64,000 nt of DNA, taken from JALHSW01 sp963720675 (GTDB taxonomy: Bacteria > Actinomycetota > Acidimicrobiia > IMCC26256 > PALSA-555). Both the position numbers and the translations under genes were made by a program. The DNA is taken from NCBI GenBank assembly GCA_963720675.1, contig CAVRGH010000010.1, positions 248,001-312,000 of the forward strand. The letters run 5' to 3'. A model generated the notes under the pieces. That model was not told the DNA's origin. It ran no database searches and saw only the letters and a list, made by a program, of their open reading frames with translations. Shown here piece after piece: positions 1-8,310 of this stretch (position 1 is its first letter; each line of letters starts with the position of its first letter).

Positions 1-186
1 GAGCTGGTGCTCGACACCGTGTACCACCCGCTCGAGACCCCGCTGCTCGCCGCGGCACGCGCCCGCGAGGTCCCGGTCGCGAACGGCCTCGGGATGCTGG
101 TGCACCAGGCCGCCATCTCGTTCGAGGCGTTCACCGGCGTCCCCGCACCCCTCGATGCGATGCGCCGAGCTGCGGAGCGCGCATGA
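1..186 (+). CDS. aroE: Shikimate 5-dehydrogenase, C-terminal fragment
   Basis: The frame is open from the first base and stops with TGA at 184-186, so only the last 61 codons are present and the gene continues upstream of the window. The residues VYHPLETPLL and NGLGMLVHQAA followed by FEAFTG are the conserved C-terminal segment of AroE, which reduces 3-dehydroshikimate to shikimate with NADPH in the cytoplasm. Its stop overlaps the ATG of the next gene (ATGA), so it is translationally coupled to the prepilin peptidase and sits ahead of aroC-K-B-Q, which supports the assignment. Confidence 0.9.
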   Translation, partial: ELVLDTVYHPLETPLLAAARAREVPVANGLGMLVHQAAISFEAFTGVPAPLDAMRRAAERA

Positions 187-878
187 GCGACGCTGCGCTC
201 GCCGCGGTGTGCGGGGTCGCCGGTCTCCTGGTCGGGGCGTGGCTCCCCGTCGTGATCACGCGCGTCCCCGAGAAGCGGCCGATCCGTCCGGCGCCCTACC
301 CCGAGATCGGTCCCGCGCTGCGCACGCCCGTCGGCTGGATCATCGTCGTGCTCACGGGCGCCCTCTTCGCCGGCATGGCGCTGCGCTTCGGCGAGTCGTG
401 GGTGCTCCCACCGTTCCTGCTGTTCACCGCAGCACTGGTCGCGCTCTCCGTCATCGACCTCCGCCTGCAGCTGCTGCCGAACCGGATCATCTTCCCGCTC
501 GCGGTCGTGTCGCCGGCGCTGCTGGCCTTCGTGGCCGTCGCGGAGTCCGACGGTGACGCGTTCCTGCGATCGCTCGGCTGCGCCTTCGGCGCGTTCGTCG
601 TCTTCACGGTGCTGCACCTCGTCTCGCCGCGCTCGATGGGCTTCGGCGACGTCAAGCTCTCCTTCATCCTGGGGCTCTACCTCGGGTGGCTGGGTGTGGG
701 GGAGACCGTGCTCGGGCTCCTCCTCGGGTTCGTATACGGCGCGGTCATCGGGTTGCTCCTGCTCGCGACGCGCTCGCGCGGACGAAAGGACCACATCCCG
801 TTCGGCCCGTTCCTCGCCGCGGGCGCGCTCACCGCCGTCCTCGTCGGCACCACGATCCTCGACTGGTACCGCGGCTGA
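183..878 (+). CDS. Prepilin peptidase (type IV leader peptidase, A24 family)
   Basis: A 231-residue polytopic membrane protein with about six hydrophobic segments. The two aspartates expected for the A24 catalytic pair are visible: Asp92 in SVIDLRLQLLPN and Asp156 in GFGDVK, followed by HIPFGPFLAAGA. These enzymes cleave the leader of type IV prepilins at the inner face of the membrane. The N-terminal part (LLVGAWLPVVITRVPEKRP) is a shrunken form of the methylase-associated region; the cysteine zinc motif of full-length PilD is absent, as in many actinobacterial versions. It sits between aroE and aroC, as in Mycobacterium, so location says nothing about its substrate; no pilin genes are in the window. 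Confidence 0.85.
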   Translation: MSDAALAAVCGVAGLLVGAWLPVVITRVPEKRPIRPAPYPEIGPALRTPVGWIIVVLTGALFAGMALRFGESWVLPPFLLFTAALVALSVIDLRLQLLPNRIIFPLAVVSPALLAFVAVAESDGDAFLRSLGCAFGAFVVFTVLHLVSPRSMGFGDVKLSFILGLYLGWLGVGETVLGLLLGFVYGAVIGLLLLATRSRGRKDHIPFGPFLAAGALTAVLVGTTILDWYRG

Positions 879-941
879 CGCCTCCGGATCGAGTGAGCAC
901 GGGACCGACCAATGGGCCGGGGGGATCGCAGCACCCGCCGG

Positions 942-947
942 TATCCT
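942..947 (+). promoter_or_regulatory. -10 box for aroC, probably leaderless
   Basis: TATCCT at 942-947 is followed by 7 bp and then the GTG start of aroC at 955. A sigma-70-type -10 box at this distance places the transcript start at or next to the start codon, predicting a leaderless mRNA. No convincing -35 hexamer is visible. This is inference from spacing only. Confidence 0.5.
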
Positions 948-954
948 GGATCCC

Positions 955-2121
955 GTGCTGCGATACCTGACCGCGGGCGAATCCCACGGACCCGCTCTGG
1001 TCGTGATCGTCGAAGGCGTCCCGGCCGGGTTGCCGATCCTCCTCGAGGACATCGGATCGGAGCTGGCCCGCCGCCGCCTCGGTTTCGGTCGGGGTCCCCG
1101 GATGCGCTTCGAGCAGGACGAGCTCGAGTTCCTCGGCGGCGTCCGCCACGGCCGCACACTCGGGTCGCCGGTCGCGGTGCTGATCCGGAACTCGGAGTGG
1201 CCCAAGTGGGTCGACGAGATGTCGGCCGCACCGGGGAAGACCGAGAAGCCGCTCACGCAGCCGCGCCCCGGGCATGCCGATCTGGTCGGGATGCAGAAGT
1301 ACGGGTTCGACGACGCGCGTGATGTGCTCGAGCGCGCGAGTGCCCGCGAGACCGCGGCGCGGGTCGCAGCAGGGGCGATCGCCAAACGCCTCTTGTCCCA
1401 CGTCGGTGTCGAGGTGATCAGTCACGTGCTCGCGCTCGGGTCGGCCCGCGCCGGGAGCGAGCTGCGTCCCAAGCCCTCCGACCTCGACGCGGTGGACGCC
1501 TCGCCGGTGCGGTGCTTCGACCCCTCGGCCGAGGCCGCGATGATCGCCGCGGTGGAAGCCGCCGCGAAGGTGGGCGACTCGCTCGGAGGCGTGTTGGAGG
1601 TGCTCGGCTACGGGGTTCCCACCGGGCTCGGGTCGCACGTGCACTGGGACCGCCGCATCGACGGGCTCCTCGCCCAGGCGTTGATGAGCATCCAGGCCAT
1701 GAAGGGTGTCGAGATCGGTGACGGCTTCGACGTCGCGACCCGACCCGGCAGCGAGGCCCACGACGAGATCTTCTGGGACGCCGGCCCCGAGGGCGCGCCC
1801 GGCTCCTACCGGCGCGAGTCGACGCGCGCCGGCGGCACGGAGGGTGGCATGACGACCGGCGACCTCCTGGTCGCGCGGGCGGCGATGAAGCCGCTCGCCA
1901 CGCTGAACCGCCCGGTGCTCCAGACCGTCGACGTGGAGACCAAGGAAGCCGGCGTCTCGTTCAAGGAGCGCACCGACGTCACCGCAGTCCCCGCCGCGGG
2001 CGTCGTGGCCGAGACGATGGTCGCCCTCGTGCTCGCCGACGAGGCGCTGCGCAAGTTCGGGGGCGACTCACTGAACGAGTTCGTGCGCAACCACGACGCG
2101 TACCTCGCGTCGCTGGGATGA
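955..2121 (+). CDS. aroC: Chorismate synthase
   Basis: 388 residues, the usual length for the family. It makes chorismate from 5-enolpyruvylshikimate 3-phosphate using reduced FMN, the last shared step of aromatic synthesis. The N-terminal signature GESHGPALVVIVEGVPAG, GRGPRMRFEQDE, and the RAGGTEGGMTTG motif near residue 285 are all present. The frame is open far upstream, but the conserved protein starts LRYLTAGESHG, so GTG at 955 is chosen; a -10 box lies just in front of it. The stop overlaps aroK by ATGA. Confidence 0.97.
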   Translation: MLRYLTAGESHGPALVVIVEGVPAGLPILLEDIGSELARRRLGFGRGPRMRFEQDELEFLGGVRHGRTLGSPVAVLIRNSEWPKWVDEMSAAPGKTEKPLTQPRPGHADLVGMQKYGFDDARDVLERASARETAARVAAGAIAKRLLSHVGVEVISHVLALGSARAGSELRPKPSDLDAVDASPVRCFDPSAEAAMIAAVEAAAKVGDSLGGVLEVLGYGVPTGLGSHVHWDRRIDGLLAQALMSIQAMKGVEIGDGFDVATRPGSEAHDEIFWDAGPEGAPGSYRRESTRAGGTEGGMTTGDLLVARAAMKPLATLNRPVLQTVDVETKEAGVSFKERTDVTAVPAAGVVAETMVALVLADEALRKFGGDSLNEFVRNHDAYLASLG

Positions 2122-2684
2122 CGCAGCAGCTCCAGCCCTCGGATCGACACATCATGCTCGTGGGCATGATGGGCGCGGGGAAGTCCACCGTCGGCGCACT
2201 CCTCGCCGAGCGCCTCGGTCGTACGTTCGTCGACGTCGACGACCTCGTCGTGGCCGGCGCCGGTCGACCGGTCCCCGAGATCTTCGCGACCGACGGGGAA
2301 GATGCCTTCCGCGCCCTCGAGCGCGCCTCCCTGGCGGACGCGTGCGCGTCGCCCGTGCCGCTGGTGATCGCCACCGGCGGCGGCGCCATGGCTGACGCCG
2401 ACAATCGTCGAGTCGCGTCCACGTGCGCGACCGTCGTGTGGTTGCAGGCCGACCCCGGCTCGCTCGCAGCCCGGGTCAGCGGGAGCACCGGTGACGGCGC
2501 AGCCGCGCGACCGTTGCTCGCGAGCTCCGATCCGGTCTCGACGCTCGAGCGGCTGTCGCTGCTCCGCGCGGACGCGTACGCCGCCGTCGCTGACGCCATC
2601 GTGGCGACCGACGACCGCTCGGTCGAGCAGGTCGTGGACGCAGTCGCGGCGGCCGTCGCGACCTCGGCAGGGGAGCGAGCCTGA
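2118..2684 (+). CDS. aroK: Shikimate kinase
   Basis: 188 residues. It phosphorylates shikimate at O3 with ATP in the cytoplasm. The P-loop GMMGAGKST is at residues 16-24, the DVDD shikimate/Mg segment at 39-42, the EIF..DGEDAFRALE block follows, then ATGGGAM and the ARPLL lid. It starts inside the aroC stop (ATGA) and its own stop overlaps the start of aroB by one base (TGATG), so aroC-aroK-aroB are tightly coupled in one operon. Confidence 0.96.
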   Translation: MTQQLQPSDRHIMLVGMMGAGKSTVGALLAERLGRTFVDVDDLVVAGAGRPVPEIFATDGEDAFRALERASLADACASPVPLVIATGGGAMADADNRRVASTCATVVWLQADPGSLAARVSGSTGDGAAARPLLASSDPVSTLERLSLLRADAYAAVADAIVATDDRSVEQVVDAVAAAVATSAGERA

Positions 2685-3772
2685 TGCAGCGGGTGAGCGT
2701 CGCGCTGGATCCGTCGTACGACGTGCTCGTCGGCGCCGGTGCGCTGGCAGAGCTCGGCGGTCTGGTCGCGCCGTATCGGCGGGCCGTGGTCGTGACCCAG
2801 CCCCGGCTCCAGGAGCTCTACGGCCCGGCGCTCGACGTCGCCCTCGGTCGCGCACCGTGGATCGAGCTCATGGGCGACGGCGAGGCCGCGAAGTCGTTCG
2901 CGACGGTGGAGTCGCTGTGCCGCGCCTTCGCTGCCGGTGGGCTGCTGCGTGGCGACGTCGTCGTCGCGCTCGGGGGCGGCGTCGTCGGCGACACGGTCGG
3001 CTTCGCCGCCGCGGTGTACCACCGGGGCGTCGCGGTCATCCAGGCCCCCACGACGCTGCTCGCCCAGGTCGACTCGGCGATCGGTGGGAAGACCGCGGTG
3101 AACCTCCCCGAGGGCAAGAACCTCGTGGGGGCGTTCCACCAGCCCGTGGCCGTGGTCGCCGACACCGCCACGCTGACCACCTTGCCCGACGCGGAGTACC
3201 GCTGCGGGCTGGGTGAGGTGGCGAAGTACGCGCTCATGCCCGAAGGAGGTGCACTCGTCGAGCTGCTCCGGATGCAGCTCGACCTGGTGCTGCTGCGCGA
3301 CCCCGAGGTGCTCGGGGCGTTGGTCGGGGCGTGCGCCTCGATCAAGGCCGCGGTCGTCGCCGCCGACCCGTTCGAGCGCACCGGGCTCCGCGCCACCCTC
3401 AACTTCGGTCATACGTTCGCCCACGCGCTCGAGACGAGCTCGGCGCTCCAGGGATCGGGCTCGGCGCTCGCCCACGGCGAGGCCGTCGCGATCGGTCTGA
3501 TCTTCGACGCCCACCTCGCCCACGCTCTGGAGCGGGTCGGGCTCGACGTCGTCGACCGCGTGCACGGCGTCGTCGCCGGCCTCGGGCTCCCGGTCGTCGC
3601 GCCGGCCGACGTCGGCCGATCCGAGCTCCTCGCGCTCATGCGTCGCGACAAGAAGGCCGCCGGTGGGCTGACGTTCGTGCTCCCCGGGTCCGACGGGGTG
3701 CTCACCGTGGTCGACGACCCGCCCGAGCCTGCGCTCGACGCCGCGTTCGCGTCCGTGGGCGTCGGGGCCTGA
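2684..3772 (+). CDS. aroB: 3-dehydroquinate synthase
   Basis: 362 residues. It converts DAHP to 3-dehydroquinate with NAD and a divalent metal. Visible family blocks are MGDGEAAKS, ALGGGVVGDTVGFAAA, QAPTTLLAQVDSAIGGKT, the metal-binding Glu of GLGEVAKYA, and the two histidine motifs NFGHTFAHALE and AHGEAVAIGL. The start codon overlaps the aroK stop. AroK-AroB adjacency is common in bacteria and fits the neighbouring aroC and aroQ. Confidence 0.97.
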   Translation: MQRVSVALDPSYDVLVGAGALAELGGLVAPYRRAVVVTQPRLQELYGPALDVALGRAPWIELMGDGEAAKSFATVESLCRAFAAGGLLRGDVVVALGGGVVGDTVGFAAAVYHRGVAVIQAPTTLLAQVDSAIGGKTAVNLPEGKNLVGAFHQPVAVVADTATLTTLPDAEYRCGLGEVAKYALMPEGGALVELLRMQLDLVLLRDPEVLGALVGACASIKAAVVAADPFERTGLRATLNFGHTFAHALETSSALQGSGSALAHGEAVAIGLIFDAHLAHALERVGLDVVDRVHGVVAGLGLPVVAPADVGRSELLALMRRDKKAAGGLTFVLPGSDGVLTVVDDPPEPALDAAFASVGVGA

Positions 3773-3792
3773 CCGCGTGGGAGGCTGAGGCG

Positions 3793-4233
3793 ATGGCAAC
3801 CGTCCTGCTGCTGTCGGGCCCGAACCTGAACCTGCTCGGCACGCGCGAACCCGACATCTACGGCACCGACACGCTCGCCGATTGCGTCGCTGACGCGCGT
3901 GCTGTCGCCGAGGCCAACGGCCATGTGCTCGAGGACGCCCAGTCGAACCACGAGGGCGACCTCGTCGACGCCGTCCAGGGCGCGCGCGGCCGGTGCGCGG
4001 CCATCGTGATCAACCCGGGCGCACTCACGCACTCGTCCTACGCGCTGGCCGACGCGCTGGCCGCCTACGACGGGGTGAAGGTCGAGCTGCACCTGTCGAA
4101 CCCGTCCTCTCGTGAGGAGTGGCGCCGACGGTCCGTCGTCGCCCCCTACGTGACCGGGACGATCGCGGGCTTCGGGCGCACCGGGTACCGCCTCGCACTC
4201 GAAGCCGTGGTGGCGCAGCTGGCCGCCGGATGA
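3793..4233 (+). CDS. aroQ: 3-dehydroquinate dehydratase, type II
   Basis: 146 residues, the normal size for the dodecameric type II enzyme that removes water from 3-dehydroquinate. GPNLNLLGTREPDIYG carries the catalytic Arg and Tyr; NHEGDLVDAVQ, NPGALTHSSYAL and ELHLSNPSSREEWRRRS are the other family signatures. ATG 3793 is preceded by GAGGCTGAGG and gives the conserved N-terminus. The stop overlaps the next gene (ATGA). It is unrelated in fold to type I (AroD), although mycobacterial annotations often call it aroD. Confidence 0.96.
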   Translation: MATVLLLSGPNLNLLGTREPDIYGTDTLADCVADARAVAEANGHVLEDAQSNHEGDLVDAVQGARGRCAAIVINPGALTHSSYALADALAAYDGVKVELHLSNPSSREEWRRRSVVAPYVTGTIAGFGRTGYRLALEAVVAQLAAG

Positions 4234-5387
4234 GCACCGGCCTGCCCGCCACGGGGGAGCTGCCCGTGATGGACGTCCGGTCGCGCGCCGCCCGCTTGCG
4301 TCCGCTGCTCGCCGCCGCCGGCTGCGAAGCGCTGCTCGTCACCCGTCTGCCGAACGTCCAGTACCTCACGGGCTTCACCGGCTCCGCCGGGATGGTCCTC
4401 GTCACCCCCGACGAGATCGTGCTCTTCACCGACGGCCGGTACACGACGCAGTCTCGGGAGCAGCTCGATGCCGCGGGCCTCGACGCAGGGCATGGCGCCC
4501 GGATCGAGATCGGTGCGACCGCCGCGGCCCAGCAGGCCGTCCTGATCGAACGCACCCGTCCGTTCCCACGCCTCGGGCTCGAGGCCCACGGCGTCACGTG
4601 GGCCCAGCAGCGCACCTGGGCCACGGCGTTCTCCGGCCCGGACGGCGGAGGGTCAGAGCTCGTGCCGACCGAGGATCTGGTCGAGAGCCTGCGCCGCATC
4701 AAGGAGCCGGGCGAGGTCGCCCGCATCCGGGCCGCGTGCGCGATCGCCGACGACGCGCTCGCGGCAGTGCTCCCGTCGCTCGCCGAGGGCCCCACCGAGC
4801 GGCAGTTCGCGCTCGACCTCGAGGTCGCCATGCGTGAGCGCGGCGCCTCCGGGACGAGCTTCGACACGATCGTCGCGTCGGGACCGAACGGCGCGAAGCC
4901 GCATGCTCGCCCGGGGGACCGGCGCGTCGAGGCCGGCGAGCTCGTCGTGATCGACTTCGGCTGCATCGTCGACGGCTACTGCTCCGACATGACCCGCACG
5001 GTCAGCGTCGGCGATCCCGGTCCCGACGCCCGGCACCTGTGGGACGTCGTACGGGCCAGCCAGGAGGCCGGACGTGATGCGGTCGCAGTCGGCGTCGAGT
5101 GCGCGGCCGTCGACCGCGCGAGCCGCGAGGTGATCGATGCGGCCGGCTGGGGCGACCTCTTCTCGCACGGCACCGGGCACGGGGTCGGTCTCGAGATCCA
5201 CGAGGCGCCCCGGGTCGCGAAGACCTCCTCTGGTACCTTGGACGCAGGCGTGGTCGTGACCGTCGAGCCCGGCGTCTATCTCCCCGGTGTCGGTGGTGTC
5301 CGTCTCGAGGACACGGTGGTCGTCACTGCCACCGGTCACGACGCACTCACGTGCTTTCCGAAAGAGCTGGACGCGATCCCGACATGA
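4230..5387 (+). CDS. M24-family aminopeptidase (Xaa-Pro peptidase type)
   Basis: 385 residues with the two-domain layout of aminopeptidase P/PepQ relatives: a creatinase-like N-domain (PNVQYLTGFTGSAG) and a pita-bread catalytic domain. The metal ligands can be followed: the Asp pair in VIDFGCIVDGYCSDMTRT, His in SHGTGHGVGLEIHE, Glu in VTVEPGVY and Glu in RLED. It would cut Xaa-Pro or similar N-terminal bonds in the cytoplasm. ATG 4230 overlaps the aroQ stop; ATG 4269 (MDVRSRAARL) is an alternative that matches homologue starts about as well. The order aroQ-peptidase-efp-nusB is conserved in actinobacteria. Confidence 0.9.
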   Translation: MSTGLPATGELPVMDVRSRAARLRPLLAAAGCEALLVTRLPNVQYLTGFTGSAGMVLVTPDEIVLFTDGRYTTQSREQLDAAGLDAGHGARIEIGATAAAQQAVLIERTRPFPRLGLEAHGVTWAQQRTWATAFSGPDGGGSELVPTEDLVESLRRIKEPGEVARIRAACAIADDALAAVLPSLAEGPTERQFALDLEVAMRERGASGTSFDTIVASGPNGAKPHARPGDRRVEAGELVVIDFGCIVDGYCSDMTRTVSVGDPGPDARHLWDVVRASQEAGRDAVAVGVECAAVDRASREVIDAAGWGDLFSHGTGHGVGLEIHEAPRVAKTSSGTLDAGVVVTVEPGVYLPGVGGVRLEDTVVVTATGHDALTCFPKELDAIPT

Positions 5388-5397
5388 ACAGGGCTGC

Positions 5398-5958
5398 ATG
5401 AGCATCTCCACCAACGACCTCAAGAACGGCATGGCCCTGAACCTCCCCGAGGGGCTCATGACCGTCGTCGAGTTCCAGCACGTGAAGCCGGGCAAGGGCG
5501 GTGCCTTCGTCCGCACCAAGCTGAAGAACTTCCGCTCCGGCGCGGTCATCGAGCGCACGTTCCGCGCCGACGAGAAGGTCCCGCTCGCGATGATCGACAA
5601 GCGCGAGATGCAGTACCTCTACCGCGAGGGTCCGGCGCTCGTCTTCATGGACTCCGAGACCTACGACCAGCTCCACGTCGAAACGTCCGACCTCGGCGAC
5701 GCGGTGAACTACCTCAAGGAGGGCGACTCCGCGGTCCTGCCGATCTACAACGACCAGGTCGTCGGCGTCGACCTGCCCGCCGCGGTCGAGCTCAGCGTCG
5801 CCCAGACCGAGCCAGGGGTGCAGGGCGACCGCGTGTCGGGCGCCCGCAAGCCGGCCACGCTCGAGACCGGTCTCGTGGTCCAGGTCCCGCTCTTCATCGA
5901 ACCCGGCGAGAACATCAAGGTCGACACCCGCACGGGGGAGTACCTCGCCCGCGCGTGA
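5398..5958 (+). CDS. efp: Elongation factor P
   Basis: 186 residues, full length. EF-P enters the ribosomal E site and relieves stalling at polyproline stretches. The N-terminal KOW-like domain holds the loop VKPGKGGAF with Lys33 at the tip, the position that is lysylated in enterobacteria; no epmA/epmB homologue is in this window, so modification is unknown. Two OB domains follow, ending VDTRTGEYLARA. ATG 5398 is 11 bp past the peptidase stop; upstream open frame is rejected because SISTNDLKNG is the conserved start. Confidence 0.97.
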   Translation: MSISTNDLKNGMALNLPEGLMTVVEFQHVKPGKGGAFVRTKLKNFRSGAVIERTFRADEKVPLAMIDKREMQYLYREGPALVFMDSETYDQLHVETSDLGDAVNYLKEGDSAVLPIYNDQVVGVDLPAAVELSVAQTEPGVQGDRVSGARKPATLETGLVVQVPLFIEPGENIKVDTRTGEYLARA

Positions 5959-5976
5959 CGGGCGTCGGAGGTTCGA

Positions 5977-6366
5977 GTGGCCACGCGACGCGAAGCACGT
6001 GAGCGGGCGCTCGAGCTCTGCTACGAGCTCGAGGCGCGGAACCTCGACGCCGACACTCTCCTCGCGGGCCTCCCGGTCGCACCCGACGCGTACACCGAGC
6101 AGCTCGTGCGCGGGGTCGACGCGCACCGCGAGGACCTCGATGCCCTCCTGCGGAAGTTCTCGGAACATTGGGCCCTCGAGCGCATGCCGGCCGTCGACCG
6201 CACCCTGCTGCGCATGGGCGGCTACGAGCTCGGCTGGGAGCCCGACCTGCCGACTGCGGTGGTCATCGACGAAGCCGTCGACCTCGCGGGCCGGTACTCC
6301 ACGAAGGACTCGGGTCGCTTCGTGAACGCGCTGCTCTCGCGCATGGCGGAGGAGCTGCGGCCTTGA
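5977..6366 (+). CDS. nusB: Transcription antitermination factor NusB
   Basis: 129 residues, all-helical NusB fold. It binds boxA RNA with S10 (NusE) in rRNA antitermination. Recognisable blocks are RREARERALELCYELE, ALERMPAVDRTLLRMGGYEL and PTAVVIDEAVDLAGRYSTKDSGRFVNALL. GTG 5977 is preceded by GGAGG about 6 bp upstream. It follows efp as in other actinobacteria, and overlaps the TTG start of clpS at its stop (TTGA). Confidence 0.95.
   Translation: MATRREARERALELCYELEARNLDADTLLAGLPVAPDAYTEQLVRGVDAHREDLDALLRKFSEHWALERMPAVDRTLLRMGGYELGWEPDLPTAVVIDEAVDLAGRYSTKDSGRFVNALLSRMAEELRP
6348..6354 (+). promoter_or_regulatory. Shine-Dalgarno supporting the TTG start of clpS
   Basis: GGAGGAG at 6348-6354 lies inside the end of nusB, 8 bp before TTG 6363. 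It pairs with the 16S tail (CACCTCC) seen later in this window and is the main reason for placing the clpS start at TTG rather than at the ATG at 6168 deep inside nusB. Confidence 0.6.
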
Positions 6367-6728
6367 GCGGCCTGCCCGCTCCGGCGCGACTCACCACCGC
6401 GCCGGTCGAAGCCCCGGTCGAGGTGCCGCTCGACGAACCGCTCGAGCTGCCGATCGGCGAGGGCGACCCCGAGCTCCGGGACGCGACGATCACCGACCGC
6501 CCGTGGATCGTGATCGTCTGGAACGACCCGGTGAACCTCATGTCGTACGTCGTGCTCGTCCTGCAGCAGCTGTTCGGATACTCGCGCGACAAGGCGACGC
6601 GCCTGATGCTCCAGGTGCACCACGAGGGGAAGGCCGCGGTGTCCGAGGGGACCCGCGAGAAGTGCGAGGCCGACGTCGCCCGCCTGCACGGCCGCGGCCT
6701 CTGGGCGACCATGGAGCACCCCAGCTGA
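6363..6728 (+). CDS. clpS: ATP-dependent Clp protease adaptor ClpS
   Basis: 121 residues. ClpS hands N-degron substrates to ClpAP/ClpCP. The core PWIVIVWNDPVNLMSYVVLVL, continuing with FGYSRDKATRLMLQVHHEGKA, contains the NDP motif and hydrophobic pocket residues of the family. There is no in-frame ATG close to the core; TTG 6363 overlaps the nusB stop (TTGA) and has GGAGGAG 8 bp upstream. A roughly 45-residue Pro/Glu-rich N-terminal extension precedes the fold. It is followed by a DUF2017 gene, the usual actinobacterial partner. Confidence 0.92.
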   Translation: MSGLPAPARLTTAPVEAPVEVPLDEPLELPIGEGDPELRDATITDRPWIVIVWNDPVNLMSYVVLVLQQLFGYSRDKATRLMLQVHHEGKAAVSEGTREKCEADVARLHGRGLWATMEHPS

Positions 6729-6765
6729 TGACGGCTCCTTCCGCATTCCGCGCGGTGCGCCACTG

Positions 6766-7278
6766 ATGGCCCGGCGCTTCTCCCGGAAGGGTGACGTGAT
6801 CCGGCTGACGCTGGCCGAGCCCGAGCGCGACCTGCTGCGCCGGCTCCCCGACGAGCTGCGCGCCACCTACGCCTCGGACGACCCGGACGACGCGGTGGCG
6901 GCCCGGCTGTTCCCGCGTGCCTACCTCGACCCCACCGAGGAGGCGCGCGAGCGTGAGTGGGAGGCACTCGTCCGGCCCGAGCTGCTGCGCGAGCGGCTCG
7001 CCGCGCTCGAGCTCGTGATCTCGGCGCTCGACACGGTGGAGTCGGGGCGCCGCGGCCAGCTCGTCGCCGACCTGACCGACGAAGACGTCACCGCGCTCCT
7101 CGGTGTGCTCAACGACGCCCGCCTCGCGCTCGGCACGACGCTCGAGATCGCCGAGGATCGGGATGTCAGCAGGCTCGACCCGGGCGATCCGGCCTTCGCG
7201 GCGTACGCCGCCTACGACTGGCTCACGTACCTGCAGGGCGAGCTGATCGAGACGCTCCTCGGAGAGCTGCCCGCGTAG
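6766..7278 (+). CDS. DUF2017 family protein
   Basis: 170 residues, predicted mostly alpha-helical and soluble, with no membrane segment. The pattern MARRF.RKGDVIRLTLAEPERDLLRRLPDEL, the FPRAY.DP..EAREREWEALVRPEL segment and the YDWLTYLQGELIETLL ending match the DUF2017 family known to sit beside clpS in actinobacteria. Function is not established; the constant pairing with clpS suggests a role linked to Clp-dependent degradation, but that is inference. It ends 86 bp before the next gene. Confidence 0.8.
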   Translation: MARRFSRKGDVIRLTLAEPERDLLRRLPDELRATYASDDPDDAVAARLFPRAYLDPTEEAREREWEALVRPELLRERLAALELVISALDTVESGRRGQLVADLTDEDVTALLGVLNDARLALGTTLEIAEDRDVSRLDPGDPAFAAYAAYDWLTYLQGELIETLLGELPA

Positions 7279-7288
7279 CTGCACCGGG

Positions 7289-7328
7289 TAGGGTCATCCG
7301 GCTTTTCTGCCGTGCGCCCGACGCACGG
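7289..7328 (+). promoter_or_regulatory. Putative promoter and small leader hairpin of the SDR gene
   Basis: TAGGGT at 7289-7294 fits a -10 box (TANNNT). About 15 bp downstream CCGTGCG (7310-7316) and CGCACGG (7322-7328) form a 7-bp hairpin with loop CCCGA. The SDR start codon is a further 36 bp on, so the gene would have a leader of about 65 nt. Functional meaning of the hairpin is unknown. Confidence 0.35.
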
Positions 7329-7364
7329 GGACACGACCTTCATCGCAGGAGCACAGGAGCAGGC

Positions 7365-8261
7365 ATGGCATACCTCGACGGGATGACGATCGCGATCACC
7401 GGTGCCGGCCGGGGGATCGGCCGAGCCGTGGCCCTGGCGTGCGCCGAGGCCGGTGCCAACGTCGTCGTGAACGACTTCGGCGTCAGCATCGACGGGAACG
7501 ATCCGAGCAGCGAGATCGCCGACGAGGTCGTCGCCGAGATCAAGGCCGCCGGCGGCAACGCGGTCGCCGTCGCCGACACCGTCACCACGATGGAGGGTGG
7601 CGAGCGCATCGTGCAGACCGCGGTCGACACCTTCGGCGCCATCGATGGCGTCGTGTGCGTCGCCGGGATCCTCCGGGAGCGGATGCTCTTCAACATGAGC
7701 GAGGAGGAGTGGGACCCGGTCATCGAGACGCACCTCAAGGGCACCTTCACCGTGTTCCGCGCCGCCGCACCCCGGATGCGCGCGCAGAAGTCCGGCACGA
7801 TGATCGGCTTCACGTCCGGCGCCTTCGCCGGCTCGGTCGCCCAGGCGAACTACAGCGCGGCGAAGGGCGGCATCGTCTCGCTCGCCCGCAGCGCCGCGGT
7901 CGGCATGCACAAGTACGGCGTCACCGCGAACGTGATCGCGCCCGTCGCCAAGAGCCGCATGTCCGGCAACGTGCCCTTCGGCATCGAGATGGGCGAACCC
8001 GAGGACGTCGCCCCGATGGTCGTCTTCCTGCTCGGTCCGGCCGCCCGCAAGGTCACCGGCCAGGTGTACACCGCCAACGGCGGCAAGATCGCGGTCTGGA
8101 ACCAGCCGGTCGAGGTGCGCGAGATGTCCAAGGACGGCCGCTGGACCCCCGAGGAGATCGCCGAGCGCTTCGACGAGGTCGGCCAGGAGCGGATGGGCAT
8201 GCTGGACCGCCTGGAGGCGATGGCCCAGGCCGCGGCGAGCGGCGACAAGCCGAACCAGTAG
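7365..8261 (+). CDS. SDR-family dehydrogenase, MFE-2 type hydroxyacyl-CoA dehydrogenase-like
   Basis: 298 residues with a classical short-chain dehydrogenase fold: cofactor motif TGAGRGIGRA near residue 13, GxxxVVNDFG, the NAG equivalent CVAGILRERMLFNMSEEEWD, and the catalytic pair Tyr-x3-Lys in YSAAKGG. The NDFG..DG.....IADEVVAEI.AAGG pattern is that of the dehydrogenase domain of peroxisomal-type multifunctional enzyme 2, which oxidises (3R)-hydroxyacyl-CoA, so a fatty-acid or sterol side-chain substrate is plausible. The exact substrate cannot be read from sequence. AGGAGC lies before ATG 7365. It faces the HNH pseudogene and ends at a hairpin. Confidence 0.85.
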   Translation: MAYLDGMTIAITGAGRGIGRAVALACAEAGANVVVNDFGVSIDGNDPSSEIADEVVAEIKAAGGNAVAVADTVTTMEGGERIVQTAVDTFGAIDGVVCVAGILRERMLFNMSEEEWDPVIETHLKGTFTVFRAAAPRMRAQKSGTMIGFTSGAFAGSVAQANYSAAKGGIVSLARSAAVGMHKYGVTANVIAPVAKSRMSGNVPFGIEMGEPEDVAPMVVFLLGPAARKVTGQVYTANGGKIAVWNQPVEVREMSKDGRWTPEEIAERFDEVGQERMGMLDRLEAMAQAAASGDKPNQ

Positions 8262-8269
8262 CTCTCTCG

Positions 8270-8291
8270 CCGAGGAGTTCGTGCTCCTCGG
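8270..8291. terminator. Hairpin between convergent genes
   Basis: CCGAGGAG (8270-8277) and CTCCTCGG (8284-8291) form a perfect 8-bp stem with a 6-base loop in the 49-bp gap between the SDR gene and the leftward DUF222/HNH gene. Position suits a bidirectional terminator, though neither side has a run of T. Confidence 0.55.
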
Positions 8292-8310
8292 GTGATCGGG
8301 GCGAGCGGCC

